64,000 bases of DNA, from NCBI GenBank assembly GCA_021521415.1, contig JAIQDT010007635.1:56295-120294 (forward strand), in the 5' to 3' direction. Below, piece by piece: positions 1 to 13,080 of this stretch. A model generated the notes under the pieces. That model did no database searches. It was not told the DNA's origin and saw only the letters and a program-made list of their open reading frames with translations. The stretch is from Bidens hawaiensis (lineage: Eukaryota > Streptophyta > Magnoliopsida > Asterales > Asteraceae). The position numbers and the translations under genes were made by a program. The number at the start of each line of letters is the position of its first letter. Position 1 is the stretch's first letter.

Positions 1-2673
1 TCGAACCATGACTGGATTAGCCACCTAAGATTGATACTTGACCTCTCGTAAGATCCCAGCTTGTACAAGCTTTTTGACCTCTTGGCATGCTGCCAAGCTT
101 CTTTCAGGAGCTAGGCTCCGTTTCTTTTGGACAACAGGCTTGACATCAGGAGGTATTTTTAGCTCATGTTCTGCAATGCTTCGAGGGATGCCTGTCATGT
201 CTTCCGGGCACCAAGCAAAGACATCATTATAGTGTATCAACAACTTTTCAAGGTGTGAGAGGGTTTCTTTGGAGAGGCTTGTGTTTACCCGTACCTTTTG
301 TTCAGGGTACTTGGGGTTTATGATTAAGCCCTGTTTCTCCTCTTCATTTTTTAAACTTTCCCCTTCAACCATGTAAACCTCTTGGGTGGGTTGAAGGGTT
401 GCAATTCCCATGTCGGTGGGAAACTTCACAACACCTTGACCAACCGAGACAGCCATGTTGAATGCACATTGTCCTGGCCTTCCTATGATTACATCATAAC
501 TGGAAGGTGTATCGATAACCACAAAAGTGAGTGGTTTGGTTTTCTTCATCTTGCCTTCACTAAAACAGACATCAAGGGTTAGTTGGCCTAAAGGCTTCAA
601 GGGTATATCGGCGATACCTTTTATAGACGTCTCGAAGGATTGAAGCCTTGAACGTTCTTCCTTACTCAGTCGGTTGAAGAACCTTTCATACATGATCTCT
701 GTGGCTGCCCCTGTGTCGATGTAGGCTTTGCTTGTGTTGAGTGTTCCCACGACCGCTACCACTACCAAAGGGTTTGAGAGTAAGTTACCTTGAGGTGGTG
801 GGAAGCAGACGCATTGAAGCTCCCAAGCCTCCAAGAGTTGTCGTTTGTGGGGAACACCTTGGTCTATATTCACCATATTCATTTCTTTGCTTTTTCTTTC
901 AGCCATCTTGTCTTTGACCCCTTTTACCAAATGAGCCAATTCTCCAGACTTGACAGCCTCTTCAATTCTTCTCTTGAGTTGAAAGCAATCGTTAGTGTGG
1001 TGACCTTTTTCTTCGTGGAACTCACAGAACTGGGTGGAGCTTTTGTTCTTCTTGCTTTTGGGCAAGGGTCGAGGAGGTCGGAAGTTGTGTTTCACTTCTT
1101 CGGTGGCAAGGATCTCCTGAGGGGTTTTGGTTAAGGATGTGAAGTTCACAGTCTTTTCCCTGCTCGGAGGGTTCCGACCTTTAGGCCTTCGTTGATCTGA
1201 GCTCCTTGGATATCTATCATAGGGATTGTAATTCCCTTTCTTTCGGTTGGGGTTGTTGCCTCGCCAACTAGGAGCTCTTTTTCGTTGCTCTTTGAAATCA
1301 ACGGCCTCTTCGCCTTGAATATGAGCCTCAGCTCGTTCAAGAGCTTCTTCAAGGGTTTTAGGTAGGCACTTGTTGAAGTCCCTTGTGAGGTGTTTGGAGG
1401 TGATGGCGTTCATGAAGCCTGCCAACCTCATTTTTTCGTCAGCCCCCACATATTGTAACCCTTCTTTTTTGTACCTTTCGATGAAGTCTCGAAGGCTCTC
1501 GTCATCTTTTTGCTTTATCTGAAAAATGACCGTGGCATCCTTGACGTACCTTCTTTGTTATGAAAAGTTGGCCAAGAATCCTTTGCTCAGATCATCGAAG
1601 CTTCGAACTCTTTGGACAGGAAGGTCGTTGAACCATATCCTGGCTGATCCGACAAGTGTTTGCATGAACATTAAACAACATTCAGCATGTGACCACTTTT
1701 CTATCCTGGCTGCACCGGTGAAGACCTGGAGGCGGTCTTCGGGATCCTCGGTCCCATCATATGTTTTTATATGAGATGGCATCTTGATTTTTGTTTGAAA
1801 GTCATAATCGGCGATTTGTTGAGAAAAACAAGATAGGTTACCGGGCTTGTAGGGCTTTGCGAGGTCTTCGTCTAGCCTGGTAACGGGATTATGACTTGTC
1901 GTTCCTTGGTGGGTACCCAGCGCTTGGTTGATGATTTGGGTCCAAGGAAAATGTGCCATCATTTGAGCCATCATCTGAGGCATGAGGTTAAAGCCTTGAA
2001 GGCTTTCAAGGGTTTCTACTGTTTGGTTTGTTCCCACGGGAGTGCTCATTACTGCACTTCGAGCCAAGGGCAAGATCGACATGGCCTGCTCCCATGTAGT
2101 GGCTGTGGGAGGAGCGCTTGAAGCTGGTGACTGCCATATTTGGTCGAGAGTGGTCTCATGTCCAAGGGGTTGTGAAGTGAACAGAGGGAAAGCCGTTGGG
2201 CTTGGTCTCCCATAGGTGTAAGGAGACGGGTTAAAAGGTTGCCAGGTTACACTTGGACCAGCTTCAAAAAGAGAAGCAGCCGGTCGTGAGCTAGTTAGAG
2301 GGGAAGGTGGACGTCCGAGCGATAATGAGGGCTCATATTCGTCATACTCCAGCCTTATTCTTATCCCCTTTTCTCTTTCTAGGCTCACGTGTTGGTTAAG
2401 AAGATGCCTTAGTTGCAAAAAATTCCGTGATACTCCTTCCAGCTTTAAGTCGATGCTCTTCGGGGTGTTTGTGACTCCTGCATGGGGAGAAGGAACTCCG
2501 GATCGTGAAAGGGTTGGAGTTCGAAAAGGTGAAAACTCGAGGAACAAAGGTTCCGTCGAAGTTCCACCTAGGGTGGAAAAAAGCGAGGTCGTTTCCGGAG
2601 TTTCTTGACCGACACTGGGTGTCGGTGTTCTTGACACTTGGTTGACTTCGCCGGGAGATCCATCTTCTGACAT
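1..2673 (-). pseudogene. gag-pol: gag-protease-RT polyprotein of Tat element, two nonsense mutations
   Basis: One reading frame runs from the ATG at 2673 past base 25, broken only by a TAA at 1558-1560 and a TAG at 25-27. The N-terminal 370 residues are a proline- and serine-rich leader followed by the retrotransposon gag core, ending at ..GFLANFS before the first stop and resuming directly after it. A zinc-knuckle-like motif (CEFHEEKGHHTNDC) lies near 1000-1040. An aspartic protease follows, with its catalytic motif in AYIDTGAATEI (about 710-740), then the RT N-terminus. Both stops are one transition from the expected Gln and Trp codons, so this copy decayed by point mutation. The ATG at 2673 is the first after the PBS. 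Encoded functions in an active copy would be particle formation, polyprotein cleavage and reverse transcription. Confidence 0.85.
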
Positions 2674-2721
2674 GGTGATGGAGCTACACTACTGGTCTTT
2701 AAGATAAAGTAAGCTGCGTAG

Positions 2722-2738
2722 CCCCACGGTGGGCGCCA
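2722..2738 (-). other. primer binding site of Tat element
   Basis: On the minus strand the sequence TGGCGCCCACCGTGGGG lies three bases inside the LTR end. This is the usual plant gypsy primer site form for the 3' end of a host tRNA; I cannot say which tRNA with certainty. It fixes the LTR/internal boundary at about 2742. Confidence 0.75.
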
Positions 2739-2741
2739 ACT

Positions 2742-3394
2742 TGTTGCTACAACAAAGATAAGACCAATGATAGTGAAGGGACTGGTTAGGCTAACAAGCT
2801 TCAAGGGTTCAAGTTAACCTAACACAGGTCGTGGTGTCCCTCTACGCTTGCAAAACGTAGAAGGAGGTTCACTAGTTTGTTGTTTGATTGTTACAGTTCA
2901 CCGAAGATCCAGAAACGTGATGTTTGGGATCGGTCATTGGATGAAGTTCTTGGTGAAGCTATGGTGTTTGTGAAGTAAGGAAGAAATAAGCTAAGTGCTT
3001 ATTTCTCAAGGGAGAAGAGAAGATCAAGGGGTGTGTATTAACTCCAGATCTGATGTCCTTATGTTTATGGCTAAGTCATTCTTATATAGGAGAAGAGACC
3101 AAGCCTTTTGTCTAGTGTACAAACTAATTCCCCTCCAGTTTCCTTAGAGAGTTGACCTTTATGGGCAGGAAGCCTTGGACCGTTGGTCCATGATTAAAAT
3201 AATAATACTTTTTCTGAGCATGTCCCTTGCTCAGAGGGAACAGTGATGTGAATAGTGAGTTGACATCGTACTGTAGCACGTGGGTACTTGTTTACATAAG
3301 TTTGCGTGGGAAACGAAGCCTTTAACCTTTTAACCTTTTTAGCGTTAATGTGTGGAAGCCATTTTACTAATTCCTTGGGCTACCCCCGTCATCA
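2742..3394 (-). repeat. 5' LTR of Tat element
   Basis: On the minus strand it begins TGATGACGGGGGTAGCCC and ends in ..GCAACA directly before the primer site, giving TG..CA ends and about 653 bp. A TATA box (TATATAAG, minus, 3082-3088) sits roughly mid-LTR and would start the genomic transcript. The second LTR is outside the window, so the ends rest on motif and PBS position only. Confidence 0.7.
3082..3088 (-). promoter_or_regulatory. TATA box in the Tat LTR
   Basis: CTATATAAG on the minus strand inside the LTR, followed by a start region that would place R/U5 in 2742-3055. Confidence 0.5.
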
Positions 3395-3905
3395 GACCAA
3401 AAGCCTCCTACAACTGCCATTTTAACCCATGTATAGATCAATGGCCCAAACCATTTTTGAAAAAGGCTAAAAAATTACCAATAGATACGCAATTATCATT
3501 ATCGTATCCTCTCAAGGAAAGGGTGGTTTTAGTGAGGTTCCTATCCTAATATTTGCTCAAGAGTATTTGATGCATAAAATATGAAGGAAAAAAAGTGTGC
3601 TAATTTTGCACTTGACAAACAAAGTTGAGAGGTACCTCGAGCACACTTTGGCATGGGCATAGATACGTCCCTACCCACAATGCTACCATTTTGTTGTTTG
3701 GATATGTCACAAAACCAACAATCTTTGATGGATTTAAGTTTGAACAAGGAAGAAAATACTTCCTTTGGTTCCTTGGACCGATAAATCAACCTAGTAAAAC
3801 CCGGATCAAATCTACTAATGTCTTTGCACACTCCTCCCAAACAAGCTTTTGCCGGTATACAATCCTGCGACCTTCTACCACTGTACAAAGCCAATATAGT
3901 CCTGG
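3395..3905 (-). other. unassigned sequence with an unrecognised 117-codon ORF
   Basis: Between the Tat LTR and the next solo LTR. A minus-strand frame is open from 3894 to 3541, but its translation shows no domain I recognise. It may be an exon fragment interrupted by the solo LTR at 3906. It is not supported as a gene. The sequence just before the LTR (..CCTGG) is the target site that was duplicated. Confidence 0.2.
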
Positions 3906-4815
3906 TGATGCAGATGTCGTGATCTAATAAAAAACAAATATTTATAATCTTAAATACCTATAACTAGTATGGGTAAGTAAGGTCGTCTCCACAGGGAATC
4001 AATGGTATGTGCAAGTTTGACTCATGACTTTAACTAATTAACTAGCGGACAGTCGATGCCAAACAATTTAGAAATATGGTTTGAATGCAACACGGTTACT
4101 TTTAAAGTTAAAACAATTATGAGATAATTGATTCACTTCAGGTTTAGGTAATGCGATGACCAACTAATCACAAATTCAGATAAATTGATTGCGCAGTAAT
4201 TACTAGACCTAATAGTTGGGTTGATGACAAACGATACCCTAACCGAATTGTTGACACAACTGAACCTGATCTATCCAATTACCAGTTTAATATTATGAAA
4301 ATCAATTAGGTTGCAATAACTAGCGGTTATTAGTTCAATGACACAATAACCTTGTCCTAAATGTTGATGAACCCAACCAGATAAGTGATGCAAAATTCAA
4401 TAATTAAGAACACAAACTATTTAAACAATCAATTGGCAAAGTAAACAAGATTAAATAACAAAACTCAATCAAGTTCATAATCAATTAAGCATAAAGAATT
4501 TGATCATAGTCAGTTACACAAAACCCTACACCTGAAGTGGTCACAAGTGGTTTAGCCTTGCCTCTGCATCACGATTGACTCGAATCTGAATTGAAAGGAT
4601 GAAATCATGGATGACTTGGTGATTGAGAGGTGTTAAGATGGTGAAGAATTGCTCCAAAGTCGTCCTTGGTAGCCAGGGTATGAAGAATAATCGATTTAGG
4701 GTTTATCCCGGCTTAAATATGGAAGAACATAAGCCCAAAACACAATTCTCGTCATAAATGGCCGCAGCCTACGACCTACCACCGTAGCTACGGCCTCCAG
4801 TCACTGCCTTACGGC

Positions 4816-4868
<53 letters not shown>

Positions 4869-5178
4869 CATTTTCATACTCTTCTCGTCGAGAAATCCAA
4901 AATTCATATATTATGGGTTTCCTAACTCATTTCTAGCTCCGGATATGTTCGTTTTACTTTAGATGCGCACGAATCACTTCCGAACATCCCCGATTGCTTC
5001 CTTCTTTTGCCCATAACTCAATTCATTGCCATCCTAAGTGCTCAAAATTAGTTCCTTCAAGCTCCGAGCACCTGTAAACATAAAATCACTCAAAGTACTC
5101 GTGCTCGATACATATAAACAGGTAAAATACACGAGATTACACACTATAAACACATGCTTTCAACCACACGTCACCTCA
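3906..5178 (-). mobile_element. Athila-like solo LTR
   Basis: The block begins TGATGCAGATG and ends ..GTCACCTCA on the plus strand (TG..CA) and is flanked by a perfect 5-bp target duplication, CCTGG at 3901-3905 and 5179-5183. Near its plus-strand start it holds the TAAGGTCGTCTCCACAGGGA block, which on the minus strand is the form commonly found near the 3' end of Athila-type LTRs; hence the minus orientation. There is no internal sequence, so it is the product of LTR-LTR recombination. A pure (TTA)n run lies at 4817-4866. Length 1273 bp. Confidence 0.8.
4817..4866. repeat. (TTA)n microsatellite in solo LTR
   Basis: Uninterrupted TTA/ATT triplets for about 50 bp. Confidence 0.9.
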
Positions 5179-5183
5179 CCTGG

Positions 5184-7277
5184 CCCACAACAAAGCGTTG
5201 TCATTTTTAAATATGGCCACCACTTGGATAGCAAAGCCGTGTTTATTGCTTTAAACTTCTCACCTCCAAGCCACCATTATCCTATTCCTTAGCAAGTAAG
5301 ACCTTTTCCCATGCCACATAACTTAATTTTTCTTTATCGTATTATTACCCCTCGTAGGAATATTTTTCGTTTGCTATCTAATTGTTAACCGGCGCCTGAA
5401 TAGCAAGAAGTAGCAAGTTCCCAAGCTCTCCATATTGATTTTATTAAAGTTAAAAACGTCCGTCAAATGATAATGTCTTCGCTTTCCATCTTAATTGAAT
5501 AACAGTTATGTATAATAACACTTATAAAACATTTCTTTGAAATGAACTCGTTATGTTTCTATAATATTGTACTTTGTACTTTTTAACTCAAAAAATAACT
5601 ATCAATATACACAATATTACAAATTTTAGGAAAAAAAAGATATATTCAAACAAACAATAATTAATGTTTACAATATTCACTGGGGTTGAAATGTAGAGGA
5701 TGGTAAAGAAAACTGAGATTATTGTAGATGTAGATGGGCCTCATGTCCGGTGGATCATTTACAATTCATTCCGATCTCTCTCGAATCCAACCATTTGGTT
5801 AAATCAAATAATTGCCCATAACAACTTGGTATCACTTCTTAGTATTATTTTATGCAGTGACGAAGCTTTTTTTGATTTTTTCGTTCTGGATTGATTTTTC
5901 TATTCATATACACCACTAGTTGTAAGTAAGAAGGTAGAAATTTGTGTTTAGAACGGTGGACCGGAGCAAGCAATTATTGTTGGGTTGGGTAACCCAATCA
6001 TTTTAATAATATTTGTTTCTTGTACATACATGTGCTTATTATGTATAGTATTAACCTTTGATTGTGAACACAAGTATACTAATTTTTTTTATCTTCGTTT
6101 TGTAAGTTTTAAATTCTTATCGTAATTTAAATATTATAGCCACAAGTCTATTTGGTTTTTATTCTTATCATTTTTGAAGATACGATGGTTTGCAAAATCT
6201 CGAGTATGTATACTATTTCAACGTGTCTATTTTATCTACTTTGTAATATAATTCTTTGTTTTTAATTTTGAAAATAAGAACAAATTACAAACTCATGTAC
6301 AATCCTGGATACTAAAAATTGCAGCAAAGATAAATACAAGTCCCCTTATCGAAGTAGAGGTAGAAGATTTTACGATATCAACCAGAATCAACATCGTCTC
6401 CTTGAATTTATCTTCGGTTTCCGCTATTTATAATCACGTTTAATTCGTTCTTTCTATTAACTTGCTGAAAAAAAATCCAAGAGATGAAACTTCAATATAT
6501 CTCACTATCCATCCTTTTCATTTTGCAATCTGGCATTTTCCATATAATATAACATGCACACGTCAGTTTCTTAACATTTGATAATAGTAGAAAAATAATA
6601 ATACAGCTTTAAACTTAAATATAGAACTAAAGTTGTGCGTTATATATTAGTTTTTATACCCTGTATTACGGGAGCTATTTTATATTATTCGTTTTTAATA
6701 TTTATATATTTTTTTGAAGTTTAACTTTATTTATTGTAAGGAATTAATAATATACTTATAGTTTGAAGATAAAAGCGTTTCACAAATAACTAAGATGACA
6801 TAACCCGGTTTAAAAGTTATCTGGGTTTGGTGAGACCCAACACCCGCTTATTTTTTTTACTATAAAATTGTTTTTTAATTATAAATAATATATCTAAAAA
6901 AACTCATATAATAATTTTTAGTATATCTCTATTTTATAGGATTTTCACATTAATAATTTGATGAGATTAATTTTTAATTTAATGAGATGTTATAACCCGT
7001 TTAAGGAATATCTGGGTTTTGTGAGACCCATAACCGTGAATTCGGGTTAAATGCATAAAAAACTTTCGTTTACAAATAATGCAATCTGGTGGTTTGAGAG
7101 AATATACGGAGTAGCTTTTAAAGCTTTCGTTTATATATATTAATTATTATAGATTTTGGTATTAAAACTAATAGTATATTAAAAGACCAAAAAACCTTTC
7201 TTTACACGTACGTCCATATACATATATGTATATGTAAGGGTATGTATGTGCATGTGGATGTATATATGTTCTCTCAC
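5184..7277. other. AT-rich intergenic / upstream region of the TBL gene
   Basis: No gene is supported. Short open frames, such as one of 64 codons at 5700-5894, show no domain. The only structure seen is an imperfect duplicated block of about 60 bp near 6794-6850 and 6985-7040. Confidence 0.6.
6794..7040. repeat. direct duplication upstream of the TBL gene
   Basis: Two imperfect copies (about 6794-6850 and 6985-7040) share ATAACCCG, then ATCTGGGTTT, then GTGAGACCCA at matched spacing, about 190 bp apart. They lie 300-550 bp upstream of the TBL start codon. Promoter-proximal repeat or remnant of a mobile element; function unknown. Confidence 0.5.
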
Positions 7278-7286
7278 TATATATAA
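7278..7286 (+). promoter_or_regulatory. TATA box of TBL gene
   Basis: TATATATAA, 66 bp upstream of the ATG at 7344, at a distance that fits a short 5' leader. AT-rich surroundings make this a likely but unproven choice. Confidence 0.5.
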
Positions 7287-7343
7287 TAATGAATGACAGA
7301 CCAAGGGGCACAATGACAGCCTTCACCAAAACCCAATAAAGAT

Positions 7344-10300
7344 ATGGATTTTGGTAACCATAGGAGAAGCCGTTTGTTGATAATTGTTGCCATCTTTCTT
7401 CTTCATGTTCAACTGTTTTTGGCCGAAACACAAGTACCTTTGTCATCGTCCTACAATATAAGTAGTTCAATAAGGGGTAGAGAGTTGTTAGGGTGTGATT
7501 TGTTCAAGGGAAGATGGGTTGTTGACAATTCATACCCACTCTATTCAGCTTCTAGCTGCCCGTATATAGATTTGGGGTATGATTGTGTTAAACATGGCCG
7601 CAAAGACACGCAATATCTCAAGTATTCTTGGAAACCTGACTCTTGTAACTTACCTAGGTACATACTCATCTCTCTATATGTTTAGTCCTACATAATTCGT
7701 TTCGTGTAGTGTTGTATTCTTGTGATATTTAGTATTCTCGTAATATAATATAATATAATATAAGTATGATTGTGATTATTTTTGTCCAAATGAATGTTTG
7801 GGCATAGAAACAAGTAACAACCTCATACATATCTATGTCATGATCCCTCCATACTAGGAACACTTTAGTATTCTTCCTTAATTTGCTATTAATTTTATTA
7901 ATTGTTTATCATTTACAACAAAAAATGAAACGGGTTCACAATAACTAGATACTTCCTTCTTATGTAAAGTTCGTTGGCACGATGTAGAAAATCAAATTAC
8001 CGATGAACATATTTTTGACAGGGTATCGCTGGTGGATGAACCACCACCAATGATGGGCTAACTAGATAATAGATCAACGATGATAATCTTTATTTTGTGT
8101 GTTGGTAAATCTTTAACATAGAAATAACCATGTTTTGTTAAGATAACTTTTTATATATAGCAGAAAAATACTCCATGTTTTGTTAAGTTTTAACTTGGAC
8201 CAAGTTGATGCTTGTAATGATTAAAATAAGTAGACGGGTACTTTGACTACACATAAATTTCCATGTCAACTAGAAGGGTGTGTATTTAATTATTTAGATA
8301 AAAGTAATGTTATATCTCCTTGTCTTTATTTATTATAATTAATACCTTAAAATAATAATATATGTCTGCATCTTTTTATATCTCTTTATCTTCAATTTAT
8401 TATATTTTATCATGTGTAATAATAAAATTACAGATAAAGATTTTCTTCAGTAACTTGATAAAAAGTGTATCTAAAATACATAATGAAATTGGACAAGCCA
8501 CTTTCTCAATTTATGTAATAATATGATTGATTAGAACTGTGTGTGATGTCATGCTTGCTAAAAGAAATACTATCCTTAGTTTTAAATATTTTCTAGTAAA
8601 TTCGTTAGCCTATTATTGGCCACTAAATTAAAACAAGGTTGGACTTACACATGTAAAATGAATATTGCATTTCTAACAGGTTTAATGGGTTGGATTTGTT
8701 GAGGAAATGGAGAGGGAAGAAGGTGATGTTTGTTGGCGATTCATTGAGTGAGAACATGTGGCAATCCTTAGCTTGTTTGCTTCACGCATCCGTGCCGAGA
8801 TCCAAAACCGGTTATCAGGAGAAGGACTCTCTTACTACCCTTACGTTTCATGTATGCCCTTTACTTTCCTGTTTCTTGACGCATAGCGGAAACAAGAAAA
8901 CTTTATAAAAAGAAACTATTTAAAAACATTGTTAATGAAAGTTATATTAGATCAGGGTAACTTTTTATAGGGAATTCTAAATGTACATGTGTTCTCAAAT
9001 TCTTGAAATTATAGCATGACACTAATTACTAAAATTATAGACAAATAGACACTTAAGTTTAACCAATAAATGATTTACGTGTTTTCACTGGTGAAATATG
9101 GACGGTCAATCACATGATTCCCTATAACTCTATTAAGAGACTTTCCCATGCACTACTTATTAGCAGAACTCCATTTATAACTAAGTTTTGCCCGTTTTCG
9201 TCAACCCTTCCATGTAATGTTTTCTTTTATGAGTTTATCTAACTGGTCTAAGTAGGAGTCTACTAGCTATTGTATCAACTCCATATTAGTTATCTCGAGT
9301 ATATTACATTATATTGATTTTATGCCAAATTTGGCGTCATAGAAAGAACGGCCATTTCGTGTCGCTTGTGATTGACAATGGTTCAGGCCCTTGATATCCA
9401 TTCCAATCAAACTAGTTTTATATTCTCTTACCAGCTTATGACACGATTGTTGACACAATATAAACAATACAATAGCAGAGTCTGCACGACTCAACATAGA
9501 TTAGTTGCAATCATCAATTGTTGTCTTAAATTCAGCTTTCCTTATTTTAAAAACCGATACATATTTTGCGTACCAAGTAAAGAAGTTTGTACATCATCAT
9601 CATCATCATCGTACTCGGTAAATCTCACCAATAGCAAAGCTATGGTAGGTTCTGAGGAGGGTAAGATATAGACAGTCTTACGTTTACCCCGTATGAATAG
9701 AGAGACTGCTTTCAGTGAGACCCCTAGCTCGATAGTAGTTTTGCGTCAAGCCATGGACATAAGACACAACACTCAACCATCGGGACATCGGCCGATCTTG
9801 TCTTTCGGCTATCAAAGCCACCACACGATGCCTGATTAACCTTGCCACTTTTAACGTTATTTTCACGGGATTAGTAAAATGACGTCAAAAATAGTGCAAT
9901 TTTACTTTAGCCCACCCGAGAGTTCACACACATATATACATTATACGCGCACACCGCAAGCATGGCGTAAGTAACGAAGTTTGTACCTATAATAGATATG
10001 TGTTATACTTTAAATACTCAAAACAAATGATTATGCTTACACATGGCCTTTGAGTAATAGGTGTAGCACATCCACATAGAAAAAAGGTTGTGTTAAACTT
10101 ATCCCAGCCTTCTCTCGTGCCCATCAAGCTTGTGTTAAAAACACATCCACATAAATGGGTTTGTGTTCGTACTAAAATTAAAAAAAATATATTTATATAA
10201 GAACTTAAGAAGGGTAGAGTAAGTTTAGCAAACCCCACATAAAAGATGCACTAATTGTATTGATTGGCGAATTGAAGGTGGGATATGAAATATCTAAGCA

Positions 10301-12497
10301 ACATGCATCATGTGCGGGTTTGTTAATGTCAAGCCAAGTTGATGGGCCTTTTACCATACCATTATGTTTTTGTTTTTATTCTCATTTTCGAGTTGTCGGC
10401 AGAAAAGGTCAGCTGGCATAAGGACACCAGCACAAAAGAATAAGTTGTTTTTATGTAAAAGTGGCAACTAGCCAAGTTATATTTTCAACAAAGGACACCT
10501 ACTTTAGTTCTGTTACATGTGAGTTCCAAGTTGTAAATGTCAAAGTACGATGAAGAAAAGGTAGAATAAAATGTTTTCATGACTTGACCGGACCGACCCG
10601 AATCAGACCCTATGCCGATCTGGTTCAGTGCTTCAGACAACATCCTTTTGCACTGAATAGTTCGGACGGGTGGCCGGACCAGGATTTTATCCTTTTTATT
10701 ATTATTATTGCAGTTATCATTCTAGAGGATATATGCATTTTATAGAATAGAAACAAAACTAGATTTTACTTTGACTTTAGCTTAAAGACTTTTAACTAGT
10801 TGAGTGCTCCAGAACCACATCCTTTTGCTCTTAACGGTTCGGGCTGGTGGCCGGACCGGGATTATTATTATTATTATTATTGTTATTATTATTATTATTG
10901 TTATTATTATTATTATATTTTTTTGCAGTTATGATTCTAGAGACTATATGCATTTTACAGAATAGAAACAAAACTAAATTTTTCTTTGATTATAGCTTAA
11001 ATACTTTTAACTAGTTGAGCAATCAACTTGTTTTTGTTATGTAACTAAATTATAATACAAGCAAGTTGGAGACCTTGCACGTTGTGACGTCTCGAACTTG
11101 ATTCGTGATGGAATCCTAAAGCATCCACCGGTTACCTTGCCTGAAACCATGAAGGATCCAAACTCTCTCTCTCTCTCCTTTAAATTAGGGCATGAGATGG
11201 GGACACAATGGTAACTCGGTAGGTATCGGTTGATTCCTTACGGTATACCATAAAAAATATACTTTGTGACCAAATTTGAAAGTGGAAAAGTATTGGGATT
11301 AAAAGTAAAAAAGATTTTTGTGACTAATTTGTAAAAGTCTAAAAACTTTATGGTAAAAGTTGAAAAATTAAAAGTTTTATGAAACTTCTAAGTGTAAATA
11401 TATTATGATTAAAGTTGAAATTAAAAACTTTTCTAACCCAAATATAAGTGTAGCCTACAAAAGTTCGATAAATAACCACTCATGTGTATCAATAGATGAA
11501 ATGTAGAAAATCAAAAGATGTTTCAAAGGTTTAACAATGAATAAACATGCAGGACTACGGCGTAACGCTATATTTATATCGCACGACATACTTAATCGAT
11601 ATTGTAAGAGAAAAAATTGGCCGGGTTCTAAAACTGGATTCCATTCAAGATGGCAAGTATTGGAAAGGGATGGATGTGCTCGTTTTCAACTCCTGGCATT
11701 GGTGGACACACACAGGACGATTACAACCGTATGCATTATCTCCCTAACATTTGCATTTGTAATAATTTGTTGATCTCATATGATGTTATTACTGTTCCTA
11801 TAGATGGGATTATGTGCAATACGGCTCGAGTATATCAAAAGATATGAACCGTCTCGAGGCTTACTTCAAGGGCATGACAACATGGGCGAGATGGGTTGAT
11901 CTCAATGTCAACCCGTCTCAGACCAAAGTATTCTTCCAAGGGATATCTCCTTCACATTACGAGTAAGAACTTCATCCAAACATCAAACGATAATATATTT
12001 TAACTCGGTACTCAATTAAAATAACAAAACTGAATCAACCTATACCGATCATTTACAAGGTTTTTGAGCAACAACCTCAATTTCTTTTTAACTTCCCGAA
12101 AAAATTGCTAGACTAGTTCATTGTTGCTACTTACATGTGTAAAAAATGCCTTAAAGTCAAGTTTCACTCTATAGGCAACAAAATAATTGTTAAAACTTAT
12201 TTCAAAATCAGGGGAAGGGAATGGGGATCACCATCCAAGAGTTGCTATAAAGAAGTACAACCGCTACAAGGATCAACATATCCGGCAGGGATGCCCGAAG
12301 CCCAAAGTGTTTTGAAGAAAGTTCTAGCAAGTGTACAGAAACCAGTTTACCTTCTAGATATCACAACATTGTCTCAGCTAAGGAAAGATGCACACCCTGA
12401 ATCCTATAGCGGTGGCTCAGGCGTAGACTGCAGTCATTGGTGTGTTCCTGGTTTGCCGGATACTTGGAACCAACTCTTGTATGCAAGCTTTAGTTAA
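7344..12497 (+). CDS. TBL: TRICHOME BIREFRINGENCE-LIKE (TBL/PMR5) family polysaccharide O-acetyltransferase
   Basis: Five exons join in frame to 368 codons: 7344-7657, 8680-8851, 11553-11728, 11804-11962, 12212-12497, all with GT-AG introns (1022, 2701, 75 and 249 bp). The protein has a short N-terminal hydrophobic segment ([10 protein letters not shown], residues 11-20; signal peptide or Golgi anchor). The PMR5 N-terminal domain follows (CDLFKGRWV to [15 protein letters not shown]). Next is the PC-esterase domain with the catalytic GDS motif in [10 protein letters not shown] (exon 2) and the conserved [10 protein letters not shown] block in exon 3. The C-terminal DxxH motif is in [16 protein letters not shown] (exon 5). 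In plants this family acetylates xylan, mannan or pectin in the Golgi. All key motifs and splice sites are intact, so I take it as a working gene; length fits the family. The member and its sugar substrate cannot be told from this sequence, though the short N-terminus suggests the PMR5/TBL36-43 type. Confidence 0.92.
9630..9760 (+). repeat. SINE-like dispersed repeat in TBL intron 2
   Basis: The stretch GGTAGGTTCTGAGGAGGGTA, continuing to AGAGAGACTGCTTTCAGTGA, resembles the conserved body of a SINE-type repeat scattered through many dicot genomes. Ends and target duplication were not resolved. It lies in the 2.7-kb intron, in the sense direction. Confidence 0.4.
10628..11018. repeat. direct tandem duplication in TBL intron 2
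   Basis: Copy A (10628-10803) and copy B (10804-11018) share a GC-richer head (CATCCTTTTGC, then GGTGGCCGGACC), an ATT microsatellite and a tail (GCAGTTAT, ATATGCATTTTA, AGAATAGAAACAAAACTA, CTTTTAACTAGTTGAG). Copy B is longer because its (ATT)n run expanded. The tandem arrangement explains part of the unusual intron length. Confidence 0.85.
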
Positions 12498-13080
12498 TTG
12501 ATAGGTTGATATGTTTGGTCTCACTCTTGATTTGCTTTATACAAACTACATGCATTCGATCGGTGAAGTGTGAAAATTTGTTCATTTCAATGTTTACTAA
12601 TATTTATTCTTAGATTTTGAGTATTCCTGGAGTGTGAACGTATGATCCTCAAATCTACCTTTGAACACAAGTATATATTTGAAGTCCTGAAATTGCAAAC
12701 GTTAATGTACGCTCGACCCCCTGCGCTAGTGACTCCACAATTTGGCATTCTTGTACATGCTTAAATCGGTACAATTGTTTCGCATATTATGTGCTTAAGT
12801 TTGAGTTGTGGACAAGGTGAGCTGGCTGAATAGAGCCACGGAGTGTTTGGGCTCGAATTTATGCTTTTACAATATGTTTTACGCTTATAAAAATATAAAA
12901 GCAAAAGATAATATTTTCATTGCGCGCACACATAATGAAAAATTTATGAACTATAAAATTTATAATTTATGTATATTAAAATTTGGGCTATGAGCCTAAC
13001 GGTTCCGGTGAGCTGCCAATTGAACCGGGTTGGTCTCGTTTACAAATGTATACCGAGAGGATCAGAAATGGTGTATCATG

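Larger units (their letters stand above)
1..3394 (-). mobile_element. Tat-lineage Ty3/gypsy retrotransposon, 5' part (cut by window edge)
   Basis: Read on the minus strand, the order is 5' LTR (3394-2742), primer binding site (2738-2722), gag, zinc knuckle, protease and the first part of reverse transcriptase, which runs off the window at base 1. The RT entry motif (QKKRSLAPER, then AGILREV) is the form seen in the plant Tat lineage. The rest of pol, any extra ORF and the 3' LTR lie outside the window, so the target duplication cannot be checked. The bases after the LTR are GACCA (3395-3399). Coding capacity is broken by two premature stops. Confidence 0.85.

Noticed and set aside
5700..5894. 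64-codon open frame upstream of the TBL gene
   Set aside because: No domain, no splice context, AT-rich surroundings; likely chance.
9684..9866. Small open frames in TBL intron 2
   Set aside because: They overlap SINE-like sequence and lie between in-frame TBL exons with good splice sites.
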